Of a stretch of 37,202 nt of DNA, positions 16,890 through 26,431 are shown one piece after another. Origin of the DNA: an uncultured Lachnoclostridium sp. (GTDB lineage: Bacteria; Bacillota; Clostridia; Lachnospirales; Lachnospiraceae). Location: assembly GCA_944376715.1 (NCBI GenBank), contig CALWDO010000029.1:1-37202 (forward strand), in the 5' to 3' direction. The position numbers and the translations under genes were made by a program. How positions within the stretch are numbered: position 1 is the stretch's first letter; each line of letters opens with the position of its first letter. The notes under the pieces were generated by a model. The model saw nothing but the letters and a program-made list of their open reading frames with translations, had not been told where the DNA came from and did not search any database.

Positions 16890-18716
16890 TTAATTCTTTC
16901 TCATGGCAGCCCGTTTGCGCAGAGTCGGGTCCAGGATTTTTTTGCGGATACGCAGACTCTTGGGGGTGACCTCCAGAAGCTCGTCTGTATCGATGAATTC
17001 CAGACACTGCTCCAGGCTCAGGACTCTTGGAGGAGTCAGCTTCAGCGCTTCATCGGCGCTGGAAGAACGGGTATTTGTCAATTTCTTGGTTTTGCAGACA
17101 TTCAGTTCGATATCCTCGGATTTGCCGCTCTGTCCCACGACCATTCCGGAGTAGACTTTTTCTCCCGGTCCGATGAAGAGGGTTCCTCTTTCCTGGGCGT
17201 TGAAAAGACCGTAGGTGACGGCTTCTCCTGCTTCAAAAGCGATCAGGGAACCTTGTTTGCGGTACTGGATATCGCCCTTGTAGGGTTCATATCCGTTGAA
17301 AATCGTGTTCAGTACACCGGTCCCTTTCGTATCGGTCATGAATTCTCCGCGGTAGCCGATCAGTCCGCGGGACGGGATGGAAAATTCCAGCCGGGTAGAT
17401 CCGCCGCTGTTGGTATGCATGTTCAGCAGTTCCCCTTTTCTCTCGCCCAGTTTCTGGATCACGCTTCCCGCGTATTCATCGTCTACATCGATATAGGCCA
17501 GTTCCATAGGCTCTAATTTTTTCCCGTTTTCGTCATAATGATAAAGGACTTCTGCTTTGCTGACGGAGAATTCATATCCTTCTCTCCGCATGTTTTCGAT
17601 CAGGACGGACAGATGCAGTTCGCCGCGGCCGGATACCTTGAAACTGTCGGTGCTGTCGGTCTCTTCCACCCGTAGACTTACGTCCGTGTTCAACTCCCGG
17701 AACAAGCGGTCGCGCAGGTGGCGGGAAGTGATGTATTTCCCTTCCGTGCCGGCCAGAGGACTGTCGTTGACGTTGAACTGCATGGCGATAGTCGGTTCGG
17801 ATATCTTCTGGAACGGGATGGCGTTCGGCGCTTCCGGGGAACAGATGGTATCTCCGATATGGAGATCCGAGATGCCGGATATGGCGACGATGGAACCGAT
17901 CGTGGCCGACGGCACATCCACTTTATTTAAACCGTCGAATTCGTATAATTTGCTGATCTTGACTTTCCGCAGCTTGTCCGGGTCGTGATGGTTGACGATG
18001 ACGACCTCCTGATTCACGCTGACGGAACCGCTGTCCACTTTACCAATACCGATACGGCCCACATACTCATTGTAGTCTATGGTGCTGATCAGTACCTGGG
18101 TAGGAGCGTCCGGATCTCCTTCCGGAGCCGGGATATAGTCCAGGATGGTGTTGAACAGAGGAGTCATATCCTTGCCCTCCTGATCAGGATCCAGCGATGC
18201 GTATCCGCCTTTGGCAGAGGCGAATACGAACGGGCAGTCCAGCTGCTCTTCGGACGCATCCAGATCGATCAGAAGTTCCAGGACTTCATCGATGACTTCT
18301 TTGGGACGCGCTTCCGGCCGGTCGATTTTATTGACGCATACGATGACCGGCAGATCCAGATCCAGTGCTTTGCTCAGCACGAATTTGGTCTGAGGCATGG
18401 GACCTTCAAAAGCGTCTACCACCAGAATGACGCCGTTGACCATTTTCAGTACCCGTTCCACCTCCCCGCCGAAATCGGCATGGCCGGGAGTATCTATAAT
18501 ATTGATTTTTACGCCATTGTAGAATACGGCTGTATTTTTGGATAAGATCGTAATCCCGCGTTCTCTTTCTATGTCGTTGGAGTCCATGACTCGTTCCGCC
18601 ACTTCCTGATTGGCGCGGAATACGCCGCTCTGTTTCAGAAGCTCATCCACCAGCGTTGTCTTGCCGTGGTCTACATGAGCGATAATTGCTATATTTCTTA
18701 CATCTTCACGTTTCAT
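16890..18716 (-). CDS. typA: Ribosome-associated GTPase TypA/BipA
   Basis: Translational GTPase that binds ribosomes and aids assembly and growth under stress. The 608-residue product has G1 A-H-V-D-H-G-K-T-T near residue 14, switch G2 around R-G-I-T-I, G3 D-T-P-G-H-A-D-F-G and G4 N-K-I-D, followed by EF-G-like domains and the TypA-specific C-terminus ([11 protein letters not shown]). The start is the ATG at 18716, 9 bases after GGAGG; an ATG two codons earlier is only 3 bases from that SD. It is transcribed towards glk and divergent from the SSB-like gene. Confidence 0.97.
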   Translation of the reverse strand: MKREDVRNIAIIAHVDHGKTTLVDELLKQSGVFRANQEVAERVMDSNDIERERGITILSKNTAVFYNGVKINIIDTPGHADFGGEVERVLKMVNGVILVVDAFEGPMPQTKFVLSKALDLDLPVIVCVNKIDRPEARPKEVIDEVLELLIDLDASEEQLDCPFVFASAKGGYASLDPDQEGKDMTPLFNTILDYIPAPEGDPDAPTQVLISTIDYNEYVGRIGIGKVDSGSVSVNQEVVIVNHHDPDKLRKVKISKLYEFDGLNKVDVPSATIGSIVAISGISDLHIGDTICSPEAPNAIPFQKISEPTIAMQFNVNDSPLAGTEGKYITSRHLRDRLFRELNTDVSLRVEETDSTDSFKVSGRGELHLSVLIENMRREGYEFSVSKAEVLYHYDENGKKLEPMELAYIDVDDEYAGSVIQKLGERKGELLNMHTNSGGSTRLEFSIPSRGLIGYRGEFMTDTKGTGVLNTIFNGYEPYKGDIQYRKQGSLIAFEAGEAVTYGLFNAQERGTLFIGPGEKVYSGMVVGQSGKSEDIELNVCKTKKLTNTRSSSADEALKLTPPRVLSLEQCLEFIDTDELLEVTPKSLRIRKKILDPTLRKRAAMRKN

Positions 18717-18739
18717 TCGCATCAACCTCCAAATTAAAT

Positions 18740-18767
18740 AGTTTAACATAAAATATCAGGAAAACAA
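18740..18767 (-). promoter_or_regulatory. Candidate promoter of typA
   Basis: On the minus strand, TTGTTT (18767-18762) and TAAACT (18745-18740) are 16 bases apart and 24 bases before the start. Match to consensus is moderate. Confidence 0.45.
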
Positions 18768-18770
18768 GCC

Positions 18771-18793
18771 CTTTTGCCTTGTTCCGGCAAAAG
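18771..18793. repeat. Inverted repeat in the typA/SSB-like divergent region
   Basis: CTTTTGCC and GGCAAAAG form an 8-bp perfect inverted repeat around TTGTTCC, just upstream of the typA -35 box. It could be an operator or a hairpin. The rest of the 205-base divergent interval shows no gene. Confidence 0.45.
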
Positions 18794-18921
18794 CACAAAG
18801 GCGCGTGGAAAAAAAGAGGAATATTTTGGACAAATTTTTGGAATATTTGGAAAGGGCAGAGAATATATTTTATAGACAAAATACGAAAAGAGACACTTCG
18901 TCAAAAAGAAGGGAGAACAAA

Positions 18922-19554
18922 ATGATGTCAGATAAGATGATTGAAAACAACCAGGTATCTATTGTAGGGGAAGTGGTGTCCGACTTTTCTTTCAGCCATG
19001 AGGTCTTTGGGGAAGGCTTCTATATGCTGGACGTATCGGTGAAACGTCTGAGCGACTCCTGCGACGTGATACCGCTGATGATTTCCGAGAGGCTGGTGAA
19101 TGTGAACGAAGACTGCCGGGGCGCTTATATCCGCGCGGCGGGTCAGTTCCGTTCCTATAACCGCCATGAGGAAAAGAAAAACCGGCTGGTGCTGTCAGTG
19201 TTTGTGCGGGAACTGGAATTCGTAGACGAGGAAACAGAAAATGCCAATACGAACCAGATCTTCCTGGATGGATATATCTGTAAAGCGCCCGTCTACAGGA
19301 AAACCCCTCTGGGCAGGGAAATCGCGGATATTCTGCTGGCGGTAAACCGTCCTTACGGCAAGTCCGATTATATCCCGTGTATCTGCTGGGGAAGAAATGC
19401 AAGGTTTGCTTCCGGCTTTGAGGTGGGAGGCCACACACAGATCTGGGGCAGGATCCAGAGCAGGGAATATGTGAAAAAAATCAATGAAGAAGAAAGCGAG
19501 CGCAGAGTGGCTTATGAAGTCTCGGTGAGCAAGCTGGAGTATCTGGAGTCGTAG
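18922..19554 (+). CDS. Tandem OB-fold single-strand-binding-like protein
   Basis: A 210-residue protein with two SSB-like OB folds. The first (about 8-110) has V-S-I-V-G-E-V-V-S-D-F and ends in R-A-A-G-Q-F-R-S-Y-N. The second (about 115-208) has N-Q-I-F-L-D-G-Y-I-C-K-A-P-V-Y-R-K-T-P and I-P-C-I-C-W-G-R-N-A, close to the SSB core motif for strand contacts. It lacks the acidic D-D-x-P-F tail that recruits partners in true SSB, so it is a paralogue rather than the replication SSB. The start is the ATG at 18922, with GGGAG 6 bases before it; an upstream in-frame start at 18805 has no SD. Binding of single-stranded DNA is inferred. Confidence 0.8.
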   Translation: MMSDKMIENNQVSIVGEVVSDFSFSHEVFGEGFYMLDVSVKRLSDSCDVIPLMISERLVNVNEDCRGAYIRAAGQFRSYNRHEEKKNRLVLSVFVRELEFVDEETENANTNQIFLDGYICKAPVYRKTPLGREIADILLAVNRPYGKSDYIPCICWGRNARFASGFEVGGHTQIWGRIQSREYVKKINEEESERRVAYEVSVSKLEYLES

Positions 19555-19648
19555 AAAGGCTTGCATTTCTTCCGCCGCTGGTGTAAGATTAAACAAAAAT
19601 TGACAAATAGTTCTATTTCATCATGCGCGGGGGTGTGAGAGTACTACT

Positions 19649-20188
19649 ATGAAGAGGGGAACATTACAGATCTATTTCGGAAGCGGAAAAGGAAAGACGA
19701 CGGCTGCGCTGGGTCAGGCGATTAAAGAAGCGAGCCGCGGACGTTCTGTATTTATTGTACAGTTTTTGAAGGGACGTCAGCCGGAAGAGATCCAGTTCAT
19801 CCAGAGATTGGAGCCGGAGATCAAACTGTTTCGTTTCCAGCGCAGAGAGAAGGCTTTTGTGGATCTCGACCCGCAGGAACGGGCGGAAGAGACTATGAAC
19901 ATGAAGAACGGCCTGGGTTTTGCCAGAAAGGTATTGTCTACCGGAGAGTGCGATGTGCTGATTCTGGACGAGATCCTCGGCCTGGTGGAGTACGGCATCG
20001 CATCTGCGGATGACATCCGGGCTCTTCTCGAAGAGGCTTCGGAAGGGACGGAGATTATCTTTACAGGACAGAATCTGTGCCGTGAAATTATGGATTTGGC
20101 GGATTATGTCTATCAGATTACAACCTTGAAAGAACAGGGATGCTGTGCAAAGGAAGACGCAAAGGAGGAAGGATATGGCGATTTTTAA
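19649..20188 (+). CDS. CobO/BtuR-type corrinoid adenosyltransferase-like ATPase
   Basis: Family enzymes transfer the adenosyl group of ATP to cob(I)alamin-type corrinoids. The 179-residue product begins with the P-loop F-G-S-G-K-G-K-T-T and has V-Q-F-L-K-G, V-L-I-L-D-E-I and the end motif T-G-Q-N, as in CobO/BtuR. A Cys pair (G-C-C-A-K) stands near the C-terminus. No other cobalamin gene is in the window, and its end overlaps dapA by 14 bases, so the real substrate may differ. The SD is weak (G-rich, far from the ATG), and a TTGACA lies upstream without a good -10 box. Confidence 0.82.
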   Translation: MKRGTLQIYFGSGKGKTTAALGQAIKEASRGRSVFIVQFLKGRQPEEIQFIQRLEPEIKLFRFQRREKAFVDLDPQERAEETMNMKNGLGFARKVLSTGECDVLILDEILGLVEYGIASADDIRALLEEASEGTEIIFTGQNLCREIMDLADYVYQITTLKEQGCCAKEDAKEEGYGDF

Positions 20189-21074
20189 AGGAGCAGGAGT
20201 TGCGATTATAACACCAATGACAGAGACGGGGGAGGTGAACTACCCAAAACTGGCGGAACTTCTGGATTACCAGATCGAGAACGGGACGGATGCCATTATC
20301 ATTTGCGGTACGACGGGAGAGTCCTCTACTTTAACCCATGAGGAACATTTGGAGGCGATCCGTTTTACGGTAGAACATGTGGCGGGACGCATCCCGGTAG
20401 TGGCGGGAACAGGGTCCAACTGTACGAAGACGGCTATCTATCTGTCCCAGGAAGCTGAAAAGAGCGGAGCGGACGGCCTTCTTCTGGTGAGCCCGTATTA
20501 TAATAAAGCTACTCAGAAAGGTTTGGCAGCTCATTTTAAGGCGATTGCGGATTCGGTAAAGCTGCCGGTGATCCTTTATAATATCCAGGGACGTACCGGC
20601 ATTAATATTGCTCCCGAGACTCTGGCATGGCTGTCGAAAAATGTGGAGAACATCGTAGGCGTTAAGGAAGCCAGCAACAGTATCACACAGGTGGCCAAGA
20701 TCGCGCAGCTGACGGACGGCGCCCTGGATATTTATTCCGGAAATGACGATCAGATTGTTCCGATCCTTTCCCTTGGAGGAATAGGCGTTATCTCTGTGCT
20801 GTCCAACATCGCGCCCAGAGAGACTCATGACATTGTCGCAAAATATCTGGCAGGTGACGTGGCGGGAAGCCGTGACCTGCAGCTCAAAGCTCTTCCCCTG
20901 GTGGAGAAACTGTTCTGCGAGGTGAACCCGATTCCGGTGAAAGCAGCTCTGAATATGCTGGGCTGGGAAGTGGGACCGGTACGGATGCCGCTTACGGCCA
21001 TGGAAGAAGAACATCAGAAGCAGCTGAAAGCGGAAATGGACCGCTTCGGGATTAAGGCAAAAGGAGAAAGATAA
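20175..21074 (+). CDS. dapA: 4-hydroxy-tetrahydrodipicolinate synthase
   Basis: Condenses aspartate semialdehyde with pyruvate, the first committed step to diaminopimelate and lysine. The 299-residue TIM-barrel protein has G-T-T-G-E-S (45-50), S-P-Y-Y-N (106-110), Tyr135 in I-L-Y-N and the Schiff-base Lys164 in G-V-K-E-A-S. The start at 20175 has AAAGGAGG upstream, inside the previous gene. dapB follows directly, so the pair makes tetrahydrodipicolinate for peptidoglycan and lysine. Confidence 0.97.
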   Translation: MAIFKGAGVAIITPMTETGEVNYPKLAELLDYQIENGTDAIIICGTTGESSTLTHEEHLEAIRFTVEHVAGRIPVVAGTGSNCTKTAIYLSQEAEKSGADGLLLVSPYYNKATQKGLAAHFKAIADSVKLPVILYNIQGRTGINIAPETLAWLSKNVENIVGVKEASNSITQVAKIAQLTDGALDIYSGNDDQIVPILSLGGIGVISVLSNIAPRETHDIVAKYLAGDVAGSRDLQLKALPLVEKLFCEVNPIPVKAALNMLGWEVGPVRMPLTAMEEEHQKQLKAEMDRFGIKAKGER

Positions 21075-21833
21075 ATGGTAAGAGCGATTATGCACGGCTG
21101 CAACGGGCATATGGGACAGGTGATCACACAGTTGATTCAGGAAGACGACGGGATCGAGATTGTGGCCGGGATCGATCTGGTCGACAATCGGGATAACGGG
21201 TATCCGGTCTATACGGATATATGGGCCTGCCGGGAAGAGGCGGATGTGATTATCGATTTTGCGTCGGCGAAGGCGACCGACGAACTGTTAAAGTACGGCG
21301 TAGAGCGCCAGATTCCCATGGTACTGTGTACCACCGGACTTTCCCCGGAGCAGCTGGAGGCGGTAGAAGAAGCCAGCCAGAAAGTGGCGATTTTGAAATC
21401 TGCAAATATGTCCCTGGGCGTTAATATGCTTTTGAAGATATTGCAGGAAGCGGCAAAGATTCTGGCTCCGGCAGGATTTGATATTGAGATTGTAGAAAAG
21501 CATCATAATCAGAAAGTGGACGCGCCCAGCGGCACCGCGCTTGCTTTAGCGGACGCGGTCAATGAAGCGCTGGACGGCGTGTACACCTATAAATATGACC
21601 GGACGCAGGAACGAAAGAAACGCGACCGGCACGAGATCGGAATCTCAGCCGTACGGGGCGGGACGATTGTGGGGGACCACGACGTGATCTTCGCCGGAAC
21701 CGACGAAGTGGTAACGTTCAGCCATCGGGCTTATTCCAAAGCCGTGTTTGGAAAAGGCGCGGTTCAGGCGGCCAAGTTCCTGGCGGGAAAGCCGGCAGGC
21801 CATTATCAGATGAGCGATGTGATCGGGGGCTGA
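21075..21833 (+). CDS. dapB: 4-hydroxy-tetrahydrodipicolinate reductase
   Basis: Reduces the DapA product with NAD(P)H. The 252-residue protein has the N-terminal nucleotide loop G-C-N-G-H-M-G-Q and the substrate motif E-K-H-H-N-Q-K-V-D-A-P-S-G-T-A. The ATG directly follows the dapA stop, with AAAGGAG 7 bases before it, so the two are coupled. The hexameric-to-tetrameric family length is normal. Confidence 0.97.
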   Translation: MVRAIMHGCNGHMGQVITQLIQEDDGIEIVAGIDLVDNRDNGYPVYTDIWACREEADVIIDFASAKATDELLKYGVERQIPMVLCTTGLSPEQLEAVEEASQKVAILKSANMSLGVNMLLKILQEAAKILAPAGFDIEIVEKHHNQKVDAPSGTALALADAVNEALDGVYTYKYDRTQERKKRDRHEIGISAVRGGTIVGDHDVIFAGTDEVVTFSHRAYSKAVFGKGAVQAAKFLAGKPAGHYQMSDVIGG

Positions 21834-21944
21834 ATGGAGACCGTTTAGTAATTCATCATGTATAAAAATTTTATAGTTGTCCATATTAGTAACAGCAGGT
21901 CATACACTGTTTTACATCTTATTTTCAGAAGGAGAGATATATTT

Positions 21945-22322
21945 ATGAAACAGTTGCGAAAGTATGTGATTGGTATGCTGTTGCTGGCGGTGATGCTGTT
22001 TACCGCTGCATGCGGAAGCACGGACAACAAGACCGACAATGGAAGCACAGGCGTCACGGATGAGAACGGCGCGGCAGATGATACAACAGATGAGGACACC
22101 GTCCATGTGGACGACATCCTGTTCGATACAGACGGAGACGGAGTCTACGACCATACGGATGTGGATGGAGACGGGCTTCTGGAGGAGATCGGCAGAGACG
22201 CCAATGATGTGGTGGACGACGTGGTGGATGATCTCACCGGCGGCGACATGATGGAAGACGGCACCGTGGACGATACAGTAGTAGAGGAAAACGGAGCTGC
22301 TCAGGAAAAAACAGAACCGTAA
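21945..22322 (+). CDS. Small acidic lipoprotein with calcium-loop-like Asp repeats
   Basis: A 125-residue protein. The lipoprotein signal has M-K-Q-L-R-K, a hydrophobic core and lipobox F-T-A-A-C (Cys near residue 24), so it should be a lipid-anchored outer-face protein. The mature part is strongly acidic. It contains D-T-D-G-D-G-V-Y-D and D-V-D-G-D-G-L-L-E, which are thrombospondin type-3/EF-hand-like calcium loops, followed by two runs of V-V-D-D. No family is recognised. SD AGAAGGAG stands about 11 bases before the ATG. It has its own terminator and no clear link to its neighbours dapB and hisA. Confidence 0.8.
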   Translation: MKQLRKYVIGMLLLAVMLFTAACGSTDNKTDNGSTGVTDENGAADDTTDEDTVHVDDILFDTDGDGVYDHTDVDGDGLLEEIGRDANDVVDDVVDDLTGGDMMEDGTVDDTVVEENGAAQEKTEP

Positions 22323-22330
22323 AAAGAGAC

Positions 22331-22361
22331 AGGAGTGCGGCGGAACGCGGCACTCCTTTTT
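22331..22361 (+). terminator. Terminator after the lipoprotein gene
   Basis: AGGAGTGC and GCACTCCT form an 8-bp stem around an 11-base loop, followed by a T run. It ends just before the SD of hisA (AGGAGG at about 22365), leaving no space for a separate hisA promoter. Confidence 0.88.
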
Positions 22362-22375
22362 GCTAGGAGGAACAG

Positions 22376-23155
22376 ATGGAATTTCGTCCTTGTATTGATA
22401 TACATAATGGAAAAGTGAAACAAATCGTAGGCGGCAGCCTGAAAGACGCCGGAGATCGGGCGCGGGAAAACTTTGTATCGGAACAGGATGCGGCTTTTTT
22501 TGCCGGATTCTACCGGGAACGTGGGATTAGAGGCGGTCACGTGATCCTTCTGAACCATGAAGGGTCAGAATATTATGAGGCGACCAGTAAGCAGGCTTTT
22601 CACGCGTTGGAAGCATATCCGGGGGGTCTTCAGGTGGGCGGCGGTATTTGTGAGAAAAATGCAGAAGAGTATCTGAAAGCAGGGGCCAGTCATGTGATCG
22701 TCACATCCTGGGTTTTCCGGGAAGGACATATTGACTGGGACCGTCTGCGCCGGCTGGAGCAGACAGTGGGGAGAGAACATCTGGTATTGGATCTGAGCTG
22801 CCGGAAAAGAGATGAAAAATATTATATTGTCACGGACCGCTGGCAGAAATTCACAGATGTGTCGCTGTCTCCCTCTGTGCTGGATGAACTGGCTTCCCAC
22901 TGCGCGGAGTTTCTGATCCATGCCGTAGATGTGGAAGGAAAGTCCCGGGGTATAGAGAAAGAACTGGTATGCATGCTGGGAGAATGGAACGGGATTCCGG
23001 TCACCTACGCGGGCGGCGTGGGGAGTTATGAGGATCTGGATCTTCTGAAGAAACTGGGACGGGGACATCTGAACGTAACGATCGGCAGCGCCCTGGATCT
23101 GTTTGGAGGGCCGCTGAATTTTGAACAAGTGGTGAAATCCATTGCGCGGGAGTAG
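22376..23155 (+). CDS. hisA: Phosphoribosyl-formimino-AICAR ribotide isomerase, eukaryotic-type HisA
   Basis: Isomerises ProFAR to PRFAR in histidine synthesis. The 259-residue TIM barrel begins F-R-P-C-I-D-I-H-N-G-K, the form typical of fungal/plant HIS6-like enzymes (long HisA) rather than usual bacterial HisA. Asp8 stands at the catalytic base position. G-G-I (in V-G-G-G-I) and A-G-G-V are the phosphate-binding loops, and I-H-A-V-D-V-E-G-K is the second catalytic strand. AGGAGG is 5 bases from the ATG. No other his gene is nearby. Strand, length and motifs are intact. Confidence 0.92.
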   Translation: MEFRPCIDIHNGKVKQIVGGSLKDAGDRARENFVSEQDAAFFAGFYRERGIRGGHVILLNHEGSEYYEATSKQAFHALEAYPGGLQVGGGICEKNAEEYLKAGASHVIVTSWVFREGHIDWDRLRRLEQTVGREHLVLDLSCRKRDEKYYIVTDRWQKFTDVSLSPSVLDELASHCAEFLIHAVDVEGKSRGIEKELVCMLGEWNGIPVTYAGGVGSYEDLDLLKKLGRGHLNVTIGSALDLFGGPLNFEQVVKSIARE

Positions 23156-23170
23156 CCAAAATGTTATAAT
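23143..23170 (+). promoter_or_regulatory. Promoter of hpf
   Basis: TTGCGC (23143-23148) and a perfect TATAAT (23165-23170) are 16 bases apart. The -35 box lies in the last codons of hisA. Confidence 0.68.
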
Positions 23171-23200
23171 GAAGCTACCAAAGAGCAAAGGAGTGATTCT

Positions 23201-23725
23201 ATGCGTTATATTATCAGCGGTAAGAATCTGGATGTCACAGACGGGCTTCGCTCTGCAGTGACAGAAAAGCTGGGAAAGCTGGAGCGTTATTTTACTCCTG
23301 ACACAGAAGTGCAGGTGACGCTGAGCGTAGAGAAAGAGCGTCAGAAGATCGAGGTAACGATCCCTGTAAAAGGGAATATTATCCGGTCGGAACAGACCAG
23401 CACAGATATGTACGTTTCGATTGATCTGGTAGAAGAAGTCATCGAGCGTCAGCTTCGGAAGTACAAGAATAAGCTGATTGCCAAGCACCAGGAAGGAGGC
23501 AATTTCCAGAAGGAATTCATGGAGAAAGAGACGGAGGATCAGGAAGTGAAGATCATCCGTACCAAAAAATTCGATATCAAGCCCATGTATCCGGAAGATG
23601 CCTGTGTCCAGATGGAATTGCTTGGACATAACTTTTTCGCATTTGTAAATGCGGAGACAGACGAGATCAATGTGGTGTACAAGAGAAAAGGCGGCACCTA
23701 TGGAATTTTGGAGCCGGATGTATAA
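23201..23725 (+). CDS. hpf: Ribosome hibernation promoting factor, long form
   Basis: Binds the 30S subunit and pairs ribosomes into inactive 100S dimers in slow growth. The 174-residue protein has an N-terminal S30AE domain (about 1-100, with a V-T-E-K-L-G-K-L-E-R-Y-F helix). A linker and the C-terminal dimerisation domain of the long form follow (K-K-F-D-I-K-P-M to the end, with G-H-x-F-F-A-F). AAAGGAG stands 8 bases before the ATG. It has its own promoter and is followed by a hairpin in front of secA. Confidence 0.95.
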   Translation: MRYIISGKNLDVTDGLRSAVTEKLGKLERYFTPDTEVQVTLSVEKERQKIEVTIPVKGNIIRSEQTSTDMYVSIDLVEEVIERQLRKYKNKLIAKHQEGGNFQKEFMEKETEDQEVKIIRTKKFDIKPMYPEDACVQMELLGHNFFAFVNAETDEINVVYKRKGGTYGILEPDV

Positions 23726-23748
23726 AAATTTACCGATTTAGACGCTGA

Positions 23749-23776
23749 ATGGGATTTGGTATTTGCCAAATCCCAT
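23749..23776 (+). terminator. Hairpin between hpf and secA
   Basis: ATGGGATTTGG and CCAAATCCCAT form a perfect 11-bp stem with a 6-base loop, followed only by ATTTGTGG, so termination may be weak. The right arm overlaps the -35 box of the secA promoter. Confidence 0.6.
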
Positions 23777-23790
23777 ATTTGTGGTAAAAT
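23763..23790 (+). promoter_or_regulatory. Promoter of secA
   Basis: TTGCCA (23763-23768) and TAAAAT (23785-23790) are 16 bases apart and about 55 bases before the secA ATG. Confidence 0.6.
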
Positions 23791-23844
23791 GTACAAACAG
23801 GCGTAAGACAGCGGCCTGTTTGTGTATATAGATAGGAGTATGAC

Positions 23845-26412
23845 ATGAATATCATTGAAAAAGTATTTGGAACCCACAGCCAGAGGGAACTGAAACTGAT
23901 CAACCCGACGATTGATAAGATCGAGGCGCTTCGTCCTGCCATGCAGGCTTTGAGCGACGAGGAGCTGAGGGACAAGACACGTGAGTATAAACAGCGGCTG
24001 GCAGATGGAGCCACCCTGGACGATCTGCTGCCGGAGGCTTTCGCGACAGTCAGGGAGGCGGCAAAGCGGGTACTGGGTATGGAACATTACCGGGTACAGC
24101 TGATCGGCGGTATGATCCTGCATCAGGGACGTATCGCGGAGATGAAGACCGGTGAAGGAAAGACCCTGGTCTCCACACTTCCGGCATATCTGAACGCGCT
24201 GGAAGGCAAAGGCGTGCATATTGTCACGGTCAATGATTACCTGGCAAAGCGTGACGCGGAATGGATGGGCAAAGTACATGAGTTCCTGGGCCTGACCGTG
24301 GGCGTAGTACTGAACAGCTCTACAAAAGAAGAGCGCAGAGCGGCTTATAACTGTGATATTACCTATATCACGAACAACGAGCTGGGATTCGATTATCTGC
24401 GTGACAACATGGTGATCTATAAGGAACAGTTGGTACAGAGAGATCTGCATTATGCCATCATCGACGAGATCGACTCGATCCTGATCGACGAAGCCCGTAC
24501 TCCGCTTATTATCTCAGGACAGAGCGGAAAATCCACAAAATTGTATGAGCTGTGCGATTATGTGGCGCATACACTGAAGAGGGGAGAAGCCAGCAAAGAG
24601 TTTTCCAAGATAGACGCGATCATGGGAGAGGAGATCGAAGAAACGGGAGACTTTATCGTCAACGAGAAAGATAAGATCGTCCATCTGACCGCGGACGGTA
24701 TCAAGAAAGTGGAACAGTTCTTCAAGATCGACAATCTGGCGGATCCGGAGAATCTGGAGATTCAGCACAACATGGAACTGGCGCTGCGGGCGAACAATCT
24801 GATGTTCCGCGACCAGGACTATGTGGTGAAGGACGATCAGATATTTATTGTCGATGAATTTACGGGCCGTATTATGCCGGGCCGCCGGTATTCAGACGGT
24901 CTCCACCAGGCTATTGAGGCGAAAGAGCACGTAAAAGTGAAACGGGAGAGCAAGACGCTCGCAACGATCACTTTCCAGAACTTCTTTAACAAATATACCA
25001 AAAAGTGCGGTATGACCGGTACAGCGCTTACAGAAGAACAGGAATTCCGTACCATCTATGGCATGGATGTTATCGAGATTCCCACGAATAAACCGGTGCG
25101 CCGTGTGGACCTGCAGGATGCGGTATATAAGACCAAGAAAGAAAAGCTGTTTGCTGTGTGCAATGCCATCGAAGAGGCGCATGCCAAAGGACAGCCGGTA
25201 CTGGTAGGTACGATTACCATTGAAGCTTCAGAGGAATTGAGCAGGATGCTGACCAAGAGAGGCATCGAGCATGAAGTGCTGAACGCGAAGTTCCATGAAC
25301 GCGAGGCAGAGATCGTAGCGCTGGCAGGTCAGCATGGGGCAGTGACTATCGCCACCAACATGGCAGGCCGTGGTACAGATATCAAACTGGACGATGCGGC
25401 CAGAGAAGCGGGCGGTTTGAAGATCATCGGTACGGAACGTCACGAATCCCGCCGGATCGACAATCAGCTGCGCGGACGTGCCGGACGTCAGGGAGATCCG
25501 GGAGAATCCCGTTTCTATATTTCTCTGGAAGACGACCTGATGCGTCTGTTCGGTTCTGAGCGCCTGATGAATATGTTCAACGCTCTGGGAGTGCCGGAGA
25601 ATGAGCAGATCGAGCATAAGATGCTCAGCAGCGCCATCGAGAAAGCGCAGGAGCGGATCGAGAACAACAACTTCGGTATCCGTAAAAATCTGCTGGAATA
25701 TGACCAGGTCATGAACGAGCAGAGAGAGATCATATACGGCGAGCGCCGCCGCGTACTGGATGGCGAGAGCATGAGAGACTCCATCTATAAGATGATCGCT
25801 GATGTGGTAGAAAATACAGTGGATACTTTTGTAGGAGACGATCAGGCTCCCGCAGACTGGGATCTGGTGGGCCTGAATGAGACGCTGCTTCCGATTATTC
25901 CGTTCCAGCCGATCACAGTGGAGCGTCTGGGATGTAAAAATAAAGCGGAATTGAAGCACGCGCTGAAGCAGGAGGCGACGCATCTCTATGAAGCAAAAGA
26001 GGCGGAATTCCCCAATCCGGAGATGATCCGTGAGCTGGAGCGTGTATTCCTGCTGAAAGTGATCGACCGTAAATGGATGAATCATATCGACGATATGGAG
26101 CAGCTGCGTCAGGGCATCGGACTGCAGGCATACGGACAGAGAGATCCGCTGGTTGAGTATAAGATGAGCGGATACGATATGTTCGAGGCGATGACTGAGG
26201 GGATTCAGGAAGATACGGTGCGCCTGCTCATGCATGTAAAGATTGAAGAAAAGGCAGAGCGTGAGGAAGTCGCCCAGGTGACCGGTACCAACAAAGACGA
26301 CTCTGTGGCAAGACAGCCGGTACAGAGAGCGGCGCAGAAGGTTTATCCGAATGATCCGTGTCCATGCGGAAGCGGCAAAAAGTATAAACAGTGCTGCGGA
26401 AGAAAAAAATAA
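23845..26412 (+). CDS. secA: Preprotein translocase ATPase SecA
   Basis: Motor that drives unfolded preproteins through the SecYEG channel. The 855-residue product is normal in length. Walker A is M-K-T-G-E-G-K-T (about 100-107), the DEAD-type box is [14 protein letters not shown], the second ATPase domain has N-M-A-G-R-G-T-D-I, and the helix-rich domain carries W-M-N-H-I-D-D-M. The C-terminal zinc motif [14 protein letters not shown] is intact, so SecB-type or lipid contacts are possible. SD TAGGAG is 6 bases before the ATG. prfB follows after 19 bases. Confidence 0.98.
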   Translation: MNIIEKVFGTHSQRELKLINPTIDKIEALRPAMQALSDEELRDKTREYKQRLADGATLDDLLPEAFATVREAAKRVLGMEHYRVQLIGGMILHQGRIAEMKTGEGKTLVSTLPAYLNALEGKGVHIVTVNDYLAKRDAEWMGKVHEFLGLTVGVVLNSSTKEERRAAYNCDITYITNNELGFDYLRDNMVIYKEQLVQRDLHYAIIDEIDSILIDEARTPLIISGQSGKSTKLYELCDYVAHTLKRGEASKEFSKIDAIMGEEIEETGDFIVNEKDKIVHLTADGIKKVEQFFKIDNLADPENLEIQHNMELALRANNLMFRDQDYVVKDDQIFIVDEFTGRIMPGRRYSDGLHQAIEAKEHVKVKRESKTLATITFQNFFNKYTKKCGMTGTALTEEQEFRTIYGMDVIEIPTNKPVRRVDLQDAVYKTKKEKLFAVCNAIEEAHAKGQPVLVGTITIEASEELSRMLTKRGIEHEVLNAKFHEREAEIVALAGQHGAVTIATNMAGRGTDIKLDDAAREAGGLKIIGTERHESRRIDNQLRGRAGRQGDPGESRFYISLEDDLMRLFGSERLMNMFNALGVPENEQIEHKMLSSAIEKAQERIENNNFGIRKNLLEYDQVMNEQREIIYGERRRVLDGESMRDSIYKMIADVVENTVDTFVGDDQAPADWDLVGLNETLLPIIPFQPITVERLGCKNKAELKHALKQEATHLYEAKEAEFPNPEMIRELERVFLLKVIDRKWMNHIDDMEQLRQGIGLQAYGQRDPLVEYKMSGYDMFEAMTEGIQEDTVRLLMHVKIEEKAEREEVAQVTGTNKDDSVARQPVQRAAQKVYPNDPCPCGSGKKYKQCCGRKK

Positions 26413-26431
26413 AAAGAAAGAAGGTGTTGTT

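Noticed and set aside
19555-19648. Promoter of the CobO-like gene at TTGACA
   Set aside because: A -35 match is present, but no acceptable -10 box lies 16-18 bases downstream.
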